Source: UBA11222 sp049323435
GTDB taxonomy: Bacteria; Pseudomonadota; Alphaproteobacteria; UBA11222
DNA length: 15,736 nt
NCBI GenBank assembly: GCA_049323435.1
Contig: JBMOMX010000025.1
Coordinates: forward strand, 1 to 15,736
Direction of reading: 5' to 3'
Under the pieces are notes generated by a model. It made no database searches. It had not been told where the DNA came from and saw only the letters and a program-made list of their open reading frames with translations. Below, in pieces: positions 1 to 6,694 of this stretch (within the stretch, counting starts at the first letter, position 1; every line of letters begins with the position of its first letter). A program made the position numbers and the translations under genes.

Positions 1-1236
1 GGCGGCTTCGGCCTCGGCTGCTTGCCTTTGCGCCGCCTCGGCGCGCGCCGCTTCGTCCTGTGCGGCCCGCAGGCGAAGGGCTTCGTTCTGCGTGGCCTGA
101 GCCGCTGCATCCTGCGCCGCCTGATTTTGTTCCGGAGTGGATAGATAAGTTTCCGCCTGAACTGGCGCGGCGCGCCCCGGATCGGCCTGTGCATCGCCTG
201 CCCGGCCTGGCCCGGCAATGGCGGGGCCCGTCCGTCCGGTTATGTCCTGCGGGGAATGCGGCAATAAAGGATTGATCTGCGGGGGCTGCGGCAATGCGGG
301 ATCGCTCTGCGGCGCAACCGGCGCGGGCGGAGGCGGGGCCGCTTCATGACGTTCGCGTTCAAGTTCGCGTTCTGCGTGCCCAGATCTGTCCCTGTGGCCG
401 GTGTCACGCCGCGGGCGCGGCCGGTCATGATCTTCCCAGTAGCCGCGTGTATGCCGTCTTTCGTGCCAATAATGCTCTTCCCGCCAGTCTCTTCTATTGT
501 GCCGGAATTGCTCCTGAATGGCCCATTCCTGCCGCAATCTCAGATGCGTATAATAGGCGTCGCGGGCCTGCTGTTCCTCGATCTGGTTGCGGTATTGCAT
601 ACGGGCTTCTTCCTCTGCCCGTGCTTGCATGAAGCGGAGGCTGGTCTGGGCAACCGCATTGCCCTGCTGGGCGGAGCGTTGAAACCACTGCATGGCCTGC
701 GCATAATCCTGGCGGACGCCCGTGCCTTCCAGATAGAGAAAAGCCAGATTGGCCTGTGCGTCGGCATGGCCCTGATTGGCGGATTTTTGAAAGTATTGCG
801 CCGCCAATGCGAAATCTTGCCGCACGCCCTTGCCCTCAAGATACAACATGCCAAGATAATTCTGCGCCTCGGCATCGCCCTGATCCGCCGCCCTTTGATA
901 CCAGTGCGCCGCCATACCATAATCCTGCGCGACGCCTTTACCCTCTTCATAAAGATAGCCGAGGCTGGTTTGCGCCGGGGCAAACCCCTGTTGCGCGGCC
1001 TTTAGATACCAGTGCGCGGCGGCGCTATAATCTTTGGCAACGCCCTCGCCGGTTTCATACATGAAGCCCAGATCCGCCTGGGCCGGCGCATTCCCCTGCT
1101 GGGCCAACGGCCGCAGGCTCTGAAAATCCAGAACGGGTTTCGGGGCCGCATTTACAGACGGACCTGCGATCACGGCCGCCGGAAGGCACAGGCCCAGAAT
1201 AAAGCTTAGCACTGTGATTTTAATCATACTGCGCAT
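1..1236 (-). CDS. Secreted Sel1-repeat protein with low-complexity tail (partial, C-terminus outside window)
   Basis: The minus-strand frame is open from an ATG at 1236 to the window edge, giving 412 codons without a stop. An AAGGA ribosome site lies about 7 bases upstream of that ATG; a second ATG three codons later (1227) is possible. Residues 1-24 form a signal peptide (basic start, hydrophobic core, A-V-I-A-G end), so the product is exported. Residues about 48-200 hold four clear Sel1-like repeats of 36 residues plus a partial one, each with an A-Q-x-x-L-G-x-(M/L)-Y-x-x-G-x-G-V core. They occupy about 84-119, 120-155 and 156-191, with flanking units. Sel1 repeats are alpha-solenoid protein-binding scaffolds. 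Beyond residue 205 come a charged Arg/Glu/His/Tyr-rich stretch (to about 298), a Pro-rich linker (299-330) and an Ala/Gln/Glu-rich, probably helical segment still running at the edge. No enzymatic motif is visible. It is divergent from the catabolic operon and probably unrelated to it. Confidence 0.85.
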   Translation of the reverse strand, partial: MRSMIKITVLSFILGLCLPAAVIAGPSVNAAPKPVLDFQSLRPLAQQGNAPAQADLGFMYETGEGVAKDYSAAAHWYLKAAQQGFAPAQTSLGYLYEEGKGVAQDYGMAAHWYQRAADQGDAEAQNYLGMLYLEGKGVRQDFALAAQYFQKSANQGHADAQANLAFLYLEGTGVRQDYAQAMQWFQRSAQQGNAVAQTSLRFMQARAEEEARMQYRNQIEEQQARDAYYTHLRLRQEWAIQEQFRHNRRDWREEHYWHERRHTRGYWEDHDRPRPRRDTGHRDRSGHAERELERERHEAAPPPPAPVAPQSDPALPQPPQINPLLPHSPQDITGRTGPAIAGPGRAGDAQADPGRAAPVQAETYLSTPEQNQAAQDAAAQATQNEALRLRAAQDEAARAEAAQRQAAEAEAA

Positions 1237-1311
1237 CGTCTATCCTTCCCGGCCCGGCCCGGCAAGTGAGGTAACCCTGTCAACATAGGCCTTCATTGCG
1301 GCATTTCGGTG

Positions 1312-1370
1312 GCGGCGCGCCGCTTTGCGTCCTGCGCGCAGACTGTTATAACCTACCCTGACATTGGTTA
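1312..1370 (+). promoter_or_regulatory. Candidate promoter/operator of the bph-type operon
   Basis: A TATAAC -10 box (1347-1352) is preceded by an extended TG (1344-1345) and, 16 bases upstream, by a weak -35 TTGCGT (1325-1330). Three inverted repeats crowd it: a perfect 12-bp palindrome GCGGCGCGCCGC (1312-1323) just before the -35, a perfect 10-bp palindrome CTGCGCGCAG (1332-1341) inside the spacer, and TAACC (1349-1353) facing GGTTA (1366-1370) across the -10 and likely start. This arrangement would suit regulator control. GC-only palindromes arise by chance in GC-rich DNA, and no regulator gene is present in the window. Confidence 0.4.
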
Positions 1371-1386
1371 AGGGCGGGAATATTTT

Positions 1387-1710
1387 ATGGCGTTTGTAAA
1401 AGTATGCGCGGCGGCGGACGTGCCGCTGGATCAGGGGCTGCGTGTAGAGCAGGGCCCGGAACCCATTGCAATTTTCAATCTGGACGGCGAATTTTTCGCC
1501 ATTGGCGACACCTGTACCCATAGCGACTGGCCGCTGTCAGAAGGCTATGTCGAAGACGGCCTGGTGGAATGCACGCTGCATATGGCGCGGTTCTGCATCC
1601 GCACCGGCAAGGTGAAAATGTCGCCCGCCTTTGAGCCGGTTAAATATTACCCGGTCCGGCGCGAAGGCGATGATATTCTGGTCGATCTTGAGGGTGGCGC
1701 CTACGCATAA
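1387..1710 (+). CDS. bphF: Rieske [2Fe-2S] ferredoxin of a ring-hydroxylating dioxygenase (BphF/BphA3-like)
   Basis: This 107-residue soluble ferredoxin would carry electrons from a reductase to the Rieske centre of an aromatic-ring dioxygenase. The cluster motif C-x-H-x16-C-x2-H is complete: Cys43, His45, Cys62, His65. The segment after the second pair (H-M-A-R-F-C-I-R-T-G-K-V) closely resembles the biphenyl-dioxygenase ferredoxin rather than NirD or cytochrome Rieske proteins. Length matches BphF (about 109 residues). It is the first gene of the operon; the next gene starts 26 bases downstream. Purine-rich AAGGGCGGGAA lies upstream of the ATG. The oddity is that neither the oxygenase subunits nor the reductase it should serve is nearby. 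The family assignment is firm; the partner and substrate are unknown. Confidence 0.9.
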   Translation: MAFVKVCAAADVPLDQGLRVEQGPEPIAIFNLDGEFFAIGDTCTHSDWPLSEGYVEDGLVECTLHMARFCIRTGKVKMSPAFEPVKYYPVRREGDDILVDLEGGAYA

Positions 1711-1736
1711 GCGGAACACAGAAAAAGGAAAACTGG

Positions 1737-2567
1737 ATGGGCTGGCTGAATGGGCGTGTGGCGTTAATAACCGGTGGTGCTTCCGGCCTTGGCGCGGCGG
1801 TGGCGGAGCGTTTTCTGGCCGAGGGTGCGCAGATTGCCGTGCTGGATAAATCGCCGGATAAAATTTCCGAACTGACCGCGCATCTGGGCAAGGGCGTTTG
1901 CGCAACCCAGGGCGATGTGCGCGAGCTGAAAGATCATCAGCGCGCAGTTGCCGCGACGGTGGAAAAATTTGGCCATCTGGATATTTTTATCGGCAATGCG
2001 GCGATCTGGGATTATGGCGCGAAACTGGTGGACTTGCCCGATGACGCCATTTCGGCGGCGTTTGATGAACTGTTCGCGGTCAACGTCAAAGGCTATCTGC
2101 TGGGCGCAAAGGCGGCGCAGCGTGAACTGGTGAAAAGCCAGGGCTGCATGATCTTTACGGTGTCCAATGCGGGCTTTTATCCCGATGGCGGCGGGCCGCT
2201 TTATACCGCGTCGAAACATGCGGTGGTGGGCCTGATCAGGCAATTGGCGTTTGAATGCGCCCCCCATGTGCGGGTGAACGGGGTGGCGCCTGGCGCAATT
2301 CCTACAGATTTGCGCGGTCCGGCGGCGCTGGGCCTGGCGGAGCGGTCCATCGCCAATGTCCCATTGCGGGAAATGATCAAGGGAAAAATGCCGATTGTGG
2401 ATTTTCCCGCGCCCGGCGACTATGCTGGAGCCTATGTTCTGCTGGCGTCAAAAGAAAATTCGCGCATGGCGACCGGGACTGTCATAAACTGCGACGGCGG
2501 GTTTGCCGCACGCGGGGTGGCCACACCATCAGGGGGCATCAATCTGCCCCAGAAACTAGGGCTATAA
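1737..2567 (+). CDS. bphB: cis-Dihydrodiol dehydrogenase, SDR family (BphB-like)
   Basis: This 276-residue short-chain dehydrogenase would oxidise an aromatic cis-dihydrodiol to the catechol with NAD+. Visible features are the NAD-binding T-G-G-A-S-G-L-G loop (12-19), Asp37 at the end of beta-2 (NAD preference), Asp60-Val61, the N-A-A motif (87-89), Asn116, and the catalytic triad Ser143, Tyr156, Lys160. The stretch F-T-V-S-N-A-G-F-Y-P-D-G-G-G-P-L-Y-T-A (140-158) and the following D-L-R-G-P (191-195) are hallmarks of biphenyl-2,3-dihydrodiol dehydrogenases rather than generic SDRs. Length equals the BphB family. An AAAAAGGAAAA ribosome site precedes the start, and only 12 bases separate the stop from the ring-cleavage dioxygenase gene. 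The exact ring substrate cannot be told from sequence; benzene, toluene, cumene or larger dihydrodiols remain possible. Confidence 0.9.
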   Translation: MGWLNGRVALITGGASGLGAAVAERFLAEGAQIAVLDKSPDKISELTAHLGKGVCATQGDVRELKDHQRAVAATVEKFGHLDIFIGNAAIWDYGAKLVDLPDDAISAAFDELFAVNVKGYLLGAKAAQRELVKSQGCMIFTVSNAGFYPDGGGPLYTASKHAVVGLIRQLAFECAPHVRVNGVAPGAIPTDLRGPAALGLAERSIANVPLREMIKGKMPIVDFPAPGDYAGAYVLLASKENSRMATGTVINCDGGFAARGVATPSGGINLPQKLGL

Positions 2568-2579
2568 GGGAGAAGAAAA

Positions 2580-3476
2580 ATGGCGCAACAAGCGGACGTG
2601 AAGGTTGGCAGTTTTGGCTATCTCGGCATTGGCGTCAGCGATATGGACGCCTGGAAGGATTTTGCCGGCAATGTGCTGGGCCTGATGCTGGCGGGCGAGA
2701 GCAGCGACGGGGCCACCCTGCTGCGCATGGATGAAATGAGCCGCCGGTTCATGCTGTATCCAAGCGGCGAGGATGACGCGATTTTCTATGGCTATGAAGT
2801 GCCCGGCAAGGCGCAACTGGACGCGCTGGAGGCGAAGCTGAACAAGGGCGGCGTTGAAACCCATCGCGCCACCGCAGACGAGAAAAAATCCCGCGCCGTG
2901 GTGGATATGATCCATTGCAAAGACCCTTGCGGGATGCGGGTTGAAATTTTCTATGGCCCGAAAGTGGAGTTTGACAAGCCGTTCCATTCGCCGCGTTCCA
3001 TATCCGGTTTTGTCACCGGCGAGATGGGGCTGGGCCATACTGTGTTATGCGTGCCGGACATTGCGGCGGCGCGGCATTTTTATGAAGATCTGCTGGGCTT
3101 TCTGATCAGTGATTTTATCAGCATGGAGCTGGCGCCGAAATTCAGCATTGATCTGACGTTCCTGCATTGCAATCCGCGCCATCACACGCTGGCGCTGGCC
3201 CCGATCAAGGCGCCGAAAAAACTGTTCCATTTCATGATCCAACTGGGCAATCTGGACGATATTGGCAGCACCCATGATCTGGTGAAATCACGCGGCATCA
3301 AGCTGGGCATGGATCTGGGCAAGCACACCAATGACCATATGGTGTCGTTTTATATGAAATCACCCTCGGGGTTTGAGGTTGAGTATGGCTGGGGCGCGCG
3401 CACCATTGATGACGCGACCTGGCATGTCACACAGCACACATCCGGCAGCATCTGGGGCCACAAACCGGGCGCGTAA
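2580..3476 (+). CDS. bphC: Extradiol ring-cleavage dioxygenase, type I vicinal oxygen chelate (BphC-like)
   Basis: This 298-residue protein has two tandem glyoxalase-fold modules (about 10-130 and 149-275), as in 2,3-dihydroxybiphenyl 1,2-dioxygenase. It would open a catechol ring next to the hydroxyls using Fe(II) and O2. By alignment from memory to the LB400 enzyme, the metal ligands are His153, His217 and Glu268. The second-shell residues His202, His249, Asp252 and Tyr258 are also kept, so it should be active. The signature G-K-H-T-N-D-H-M-V-S-F-Y and the E-V-E-Y-G-W ending are typical. A GGGAGAAGAAAA ribosome site precedes it. Steroid-type (HsaC/TesB) and diterpenoid-type (DitC) enzymes share this fold, so the substrate may be larger than biphenyl. 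A gap of 33 bases leads to the hydrolase gene. Confidence 0.93.
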   Translation: MAQQADVKVGSFGYLGIGVSDMDAWKDFAGNVLGLMLAGESSDGATLLRMDEMSRRFMLYPSGEDDAIFYGYEVPGKAQLDALEAKLNKGGVETHRATADEKKSRAVVDMIHCKDPCGMRVEIFYGPKVEFDKPFHSPRSISGFVTGEMGLGHTVLCVPDIAAARHFYEDLLGFLISDFISMELAPKFSIDLTFLHCNPRHHTLALAPIKAPKKLFHFMIQLGNLDDIGSTHDLVKSRGIKLGMDLGKHTNDHMVSFYMKSPSGFEVEYGWGARTIDDATWHVTQHTSGSIWGHKPGA

Positions 3477-3509
3477 CGTCAAACAACCATACAGCAGGGA
3501 GAAGAAAAT

Positions 3510-4346
3510 ATGCCGTATACGGAAAAAGACACGAGCAAATTCGTGCAGGCGGGCAAGGTGCGGATGCACTATAATGAGGCGGGTTCCGGCGAGGCGCTGG
3601 TGCTCATCCATGGCGGCGGGCCGGGCGCGACCGGCTGGTCCAATTACCGGCGCAATGTCGAGGAACTGTCCAAACATTTCCGCTGCCTGATCATTGACCT
3701 GCCGGGATTTGGCAAGACCGACAAGGTGCGCCCCGACACCGGACTGTTCGCATTTTACGCCGAATGCATCAAAAACATGCTGGACGAGCTGAAAATCGAC
3801 AAGGCGCATTTCATCGGCAATTCGCTGGGCGGCGGCACCACGCTGAAATTCGCGCTGGATTATCCCGATCGCGCCGGGCGGCTGGTGCTGATGGGGCCGG
3901 GCGGCTCTGTGCCGCTGCTGACGCCCTGGCCATCTGAAGGCATCAAGCATCTGTTCAATTTCTATGAGGGCGAAGGCCCGACCATGCAGAAGCTGAAAAA
4001 CTTCATTGAGATCATGGTCGTCGATAAATCCGAATTGACCGAAGAGCTGTATCAGGAGCGTTTCGCCGCCGCGACCGATCCCGAAACCGTCAAGAACCCG
4101 CCATTGCGGATGCGCAAGGGTATGCCGCTGGAAGAACTGTGGAAGGAAAATCTGGCGGCCCTGAAGCATGAGGTGCTGCTGATCTGGGGCCGCGAGGACC
4201 GGGTGATTCCGCTCGATATGTCGCTGTTCCTGCTCAACCGCATTCAAAAGGCGCAATTGCATGTGTTCCCCAATTGCGGCCATTGGGCGCAGTGGGAAAA
4301 GGCGCCCGAGTTCAACCGGATCGTTTCCGGGTTTATCAAGGGCTGA
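3510..4346 (+). CDS. bphD: Meta-cleavage-product C-C hydrolase, alpha/beta fold (BphD-like)
   Basis: This 278-residue alpha/beta hydrolase would split the vinylogous diketone from ring cleavage, giving 2-hydroxypenta-2,4-dienoate plus a carboxylic acid. The catalytic triad is visible: Ser105 in G-N-S-L-G-G-G, Asp230 in G-R-E-D-R-V-I-P, and His258 in N-C-G-H-W-A-Q-W-E. The oxyanion-hole signature H-G-G-G-P-G-A (34-40) is the one seen in meta-cleavage-product hydrolases. A lid domain occupies roughly 140-205. Length fits BphD/HsaD/CumD (about 280-290). The ribosome site AGGGAGAAG precedes the ATG. The stop is followed by only four bases before the palindromic repeat, so the gene is the last of the first cistron block. 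Family is certain; substrate specificity lies in the lid and cannot be read here. Confidence 0.92.
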   Translation: MPYTEKDTSKFVQAGKVRMHYNEAGSGEALVLIHGGGPGATGWSNYRRNVEELSKHFRCLIIDLPGFGKTDKVRPDTGLFAFYAECIKNMLDELKIDKAHFIGNSLGGGTTLKFALDYPDRAGRLVLMGPGGSVPLLTPWPSEGIKHLFNFYEGEGPTMQKLKNFIEIMVVDKSELTEELYQERFAAATDPETVKNPPLRMRKGMPLEELWKENLAALKHEVLLIWGREDRVIPLDMSLFLLNRIQKAQLHVFPNCGHWAQWEKAPEFNRIVSGFIKG

Positions 4347-4350
4347 AAAA

Positions 4351-4559
4351 TTTGTGGACTGATTGAATCTTTTCTTACCCCCCCACCCCTATCCCCTCCC
4401 CACGAGGGGGAGGGGAAGCGTTTGCGGCGTGCACTGAGCAAAGCCCCTCCTCTTGACCCGGCTACGCCGGAGCGAAGCTCCAGCTTCGCCGAGGCGAGTG
4501 GGGAGGGGTTGGGGTGGGGTGAAGAGATGGAAATTCGGGTGCGTTAACTTGATCACAAA
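4351..4559. repeat. Palindromic repeat element copy 1 (MITE/REP-like), between the hydrolase and acetaldehyde dehydrogenase genes
   Basis: The ends are imperfect terminal inverted repeats: TTTGTGGACTGATTGAATC at the left, and TTTGTGATCAAGTTAAC on the complementary strand at the right. Inside, a C-rich arm (CCCCACCCC, then CCCCTCCCC) is mirrored by GGGGAGGGG and GGGGTGGGG near 4500-4520. Nested hairpins include CCCCTCCCC/GGGGAGGGG (4393-4401 with 4407-4415), CGGC/GCCG (4459-4469) and GGAGC-GAA-GCTCC (4469-4481). The 7-mer GGGCTGA occurs just outside both ends (4340-4346 and 4562-4568), possibly a target duplication. The element has no coding capacity of its own. Similar ends and C/G-rich arms recur at 8231-8396. 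It could attenuate transcription within the operon. Confidence 0.75.
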
Positions 4560-4569
4560 GTGGGCTGAC

Positions 4570-5511
4570 ATGCCGGGCAAAATTAATGTGGCGATCATCG
4601 GGTCCGGCAATATTGGCACGGATCTGATGATCAAAATCCTCAAGCGTTCCAGCATTCTGTCCATCACGGCGATGGCGGGCATTGATCCGCAGTCGGAAGG
4701 TCTGGCGATGGCGCGCGAACGCGGTATCGCCACGACGGACAAGGGCGTTGACGGACTGGCGGCGATGCCGGAATTCGCCGCCATCAAAATGGTGTTCGAC
4801 GCCACCTCGGCGGGCGCGCACGCCAAACACGCGCGCGTCTGCAACGCGGCCGGCAAGATCATGATCGACCTCACCCCCGCCGCCATCGGCCCCTATGTCA
4901 TTCCGGTGGTGAACAGCGATGCGCATCTGGACGCGATGAATGTGAATATGGTCACCTGTGGCGGCCAGGCGACCATTCCGATGGTGCACGCCATCAGCCG
5001 CGTGGCGAAGGTGCATTATGGCGAAATCATCGCCTCGGTCGCCAGCAAATCGGCTGGGCCAGGGACGCGGGCCAATATTGACGAGTTCACCGAAACCACA
5101 CGGCTGGCGGTGGAAAGGCTGGGCGGCGCGGGGCGTGGCAAGGCAATCATTATTCTTAATCCGGCGGAGCCGCCGCTGATCATGCGCGACACGATTTTCT
5201 GCCTGTCGGCGGACGCCGACACCGATGCGATTTCGGCGTCGGTGAAAAAGATGGTCGCCGAGGTGCAGGACTATGTGCCGGGTTACCGGCTGAAGCAGGA
5301 AGTGCAGTTTGAGCGTTTCGGCGCCAATAATCCGGTGAAAATTCCCGGCTATGGCGAATTTTCCGGACTGAAATCCTCGGTGTTTCTGGAGGTCGAGGGC
5401 GCGGGCGATTATCTGCCGCCCTATGCCGGCAATCTTGATATTATGACCGCCGCCGCGCTGCGCACCGCCGAACGCATCGCTGCGCACCGCTTTATGGATG
5501 TGAAAGCATGA
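4570..5511 (+). CDS. bphJ: Acetaldehyde dehydrogenase, CoA-acylating (BphJ/MhpF/DmpF-like)
   Basis: This enzyme converts acetaldehyde, NAD+ and CoA to acetyl-CoA, the last step of the meta-cleavage lower pathway. From the ATG at 4570 the product is 313 residues, the normal family length (about 304-316). The Rossmann motif G-S-G-N-I-G-T-D-L is at 11-19 and the catalytic Cys130 is in V-T-C-G-G-Q-A-T. The reading frame is open upstream to 4453, but those extra 39 codons are repeat-element sequence and the family motif starts right after 4570, so the shorter start is chosen. Its ribosome site is weak (AAGTGGG), at the edge of the repeat. The stop overlaps the aldolase start (ATGA), fitting the known BphI-BphJ complex that channels acetaldehyde. 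Confidence 0.92.
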   Translation: MPGKINVAIIGSGNIGTDLMIKILKRSSILSITAMAGIDPQSEGLAMARERGIATTDKGVDGLAAMPEFAAIKMVFDATSAGAHAKHARVCNAAGKIMIDLTPAAIGPYVIPVVNSDAHLDAMNVNMVTCGGQATIPMVHAISRVAKVHYGEIIASVASKSAGPGTRANIDEFTETTRLAVERLGGAGRGKAIIILNPAEPPLIMRDTIFCLSADADTDAISASVKKMVAEVQDYVPGYRLKQEVQFERFGANNPVKIPGYGEFSGLKSSVFLEVEGAGDYLPPYAGNLDIMTAAALRTAERIAAHRFMDVKA

Positions 5512-6554
5512 ACCCGCGCACCACACCCAAACGGCTCTATATCCAGGATGTCACGCTGCGCGACGGGATGCATGCGATCAAGCATCGCTATGGCGTCGAT
5601 CATGTGATTAAGATCACCAAAGCGCTGGCGGATGCGGGCGTCGACGCGATTGAAGTGGCGCATGGCGACGGGCTGTCCGGCTCCAGCTTCAATTACGGCT
5701 TTGGCGCGCATACCGATTGGGAATGGCTGGATGCGGCGCGCGAAAGTCTGGGCGATACGGTGCTGACCGTGCTGCTGGTGCCGGGCATCGGCACGGCGCA
5801 TGATCTGAATACCGCCTGGGCGCATGGCGTGCGTTCGGTGCGCGTCGCCACCCATTGCACCGAGGCCGATGTCGGCGCGCAGCATATTGCCCATGCGCGC
5901 AAGCTGGGCATGGATGTGTCGGGCTTTTTGATGATGTCGCATATGTTGCCGCCCGCCAAACTCGCCGGACAGGCGAAGAAAATGGAAAGCTATGGCGCGA
6001 ATTGCGTCTATGTGGTGGATAGCGGCGGCGCGCTGCTGATGCATGAGGTGGCGGAACGCTTTGACGCCTATGCCCAGGTGCTGAAGCCTGAAACCGAAAT
6101 GGGGATGCACGCGCATCACAATCTGTCGGGCGGCGTCGCCAACAGCGTCATCGCCGTGCAGCATGGAGCAAGGCGCATTGACGCCTCGCTCGCCGGCATG
6201 GGCGCGGGCGCGGGCAATGCGCCGCTCGAAGTATTCATCGCCTATGCCGACCGCATCGGCTTCGGGCATGGTTGCAACCTGTTCGCGCTGATGGACGCCG
6301 CCGAAGAACTGGTGCGCCCGCTACAGGACCGCCCGGTGCAGGTGGACCGTGAAACCCTCACCCTGGGTTATGCGGGCGTCTATTCCAGTTTCCTGCGCCA
6401 CGCCGAAACCGCCGCCAAAACCTATGGCATCGACACCCGTGACATTCTGGTCGAGCTTGGCCGCCGCCGCATGGTCGGCGGGCAGGAAGACATGATCGTC
6501 GATGTGGCGCTGGACTTGCTGGCGCAACGCGGCAAAGACGCGCCGGGGCGCTGA
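5508..6554 (+). CDS. bphI: 4-Hydroxy-2-oxovalerate aldolase (BphI/MhpE/DmpG-like)
   Basis: This 348-residue HMGL-like TIM-barrel class II aldolase splits 4-hydroxy-2-oxoacids into pyruvate and an aldehyde. The active-site motif V-T-L-R-D-G-M-H is at 15-22 (Arg18, metal ligand Asp19, His22), and the metal-binding pair His201/His203 is in G-M-H-A-H-H-N-L. Downstream, the C-terminal communication domain with G-Y-A-G-V-Y-S-S-F (287-295) is the part that contacts the acetaldehyde dehydrogenase. It overlaps that gene by four bases, so translation is probably coupled. Length is normal for the family. The third lower-pathway enzyme, the dienoate hydratase that makes this aldolase's substrate, is missing from the window. 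Confidence 0.93.
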   Translation: MNPRTTPKRLYIQDVTLRDGMHAIKHRYGVDHVIKITKALADAGVDAIEVAHGDGLSGSSFNYGFGAHTDWEWLDAARESLGDTVLTVLLVPGIGTAHDLNTAWAHGVRSVRVATHCTEADVGAQHIAHARKLGMDVSGFLMMSHMLPPAKLAGQAKKMESYGANCVYVVDSGGALLMHEVAERFDAYAQVLKPETEMGMHAHHNLSGGVANSVIAVQHGARRIDASLAGMGAGAGNAPLEVFIAYADRIGFGHGCNLFALMDAAEELVRPLQDRPVQVDRETLTLGYAGVYSSFLRHAETAAKTYGIDTRDILVELGRRRMVGGQEDMIVDVALDLLAQRGKDAPGR

Positions 6555-6694
6555 CGGCGGCGGCCAAATCGAAACCTGCCAAACCCATTCAGGGTCCATG
6601 GGGCCATTTATCCATTGGCTTCTTGAATACGCCTGTCTTAATATCCCCTCAATCAATATGGAATTATCCATCCAAAACACAGAGGGAACGGGAC
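6555..6694 (+). other. Intergenic leader of the Baeyer-Villiger monooxygenase gene
   Basis: This 140-base gap holds no gene. A weak promoter could be TTGGCT (6615-6620), 17 bases, then TTAATA (6638-6643), both far from consensus. A gapped palindrome TGGA-ATTA-TCCA (6659-6670) sits shortly before the ribosome site. No terminator hairpin with a T-run is visible after the aldolase gene, so read-through from the operon is possible. Confidence 0.3.

Noticed and set aside
346..1005. Plus-strand open frame of 219 codons
   Set aside because: It is opposite the Sel1-repeat gene. The apparent repeats in it mirror the 108-base Sel1 repeat units on the other strand.
1278..1283. Perfect TTGACA on the minus strand upstream of the Sel1 gene
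   Set aside because: The region 15-19 bases downstream is GC-only (GGCC-rich) with no -10-like hexamer, so a promoter is not supported.
4453..4569. Longer N-terminus for the acetaldehyde dehydrogenase
   Set aside because: The extra codons are repeat-element sequence and the family-typical start lies at 4570.
4462..5526. Long minus-strand open frame (354 codons) opposite the acetaldehyde dehydrogenase gene
   Set aside because: It is the antisense shadow of a gene with clear motifs and is His/Arg-rich in the way GC-rich reverse frames usually are. Similar long shadows lie opposite the aldolase, monooxygenase and ring-cleavage genes.
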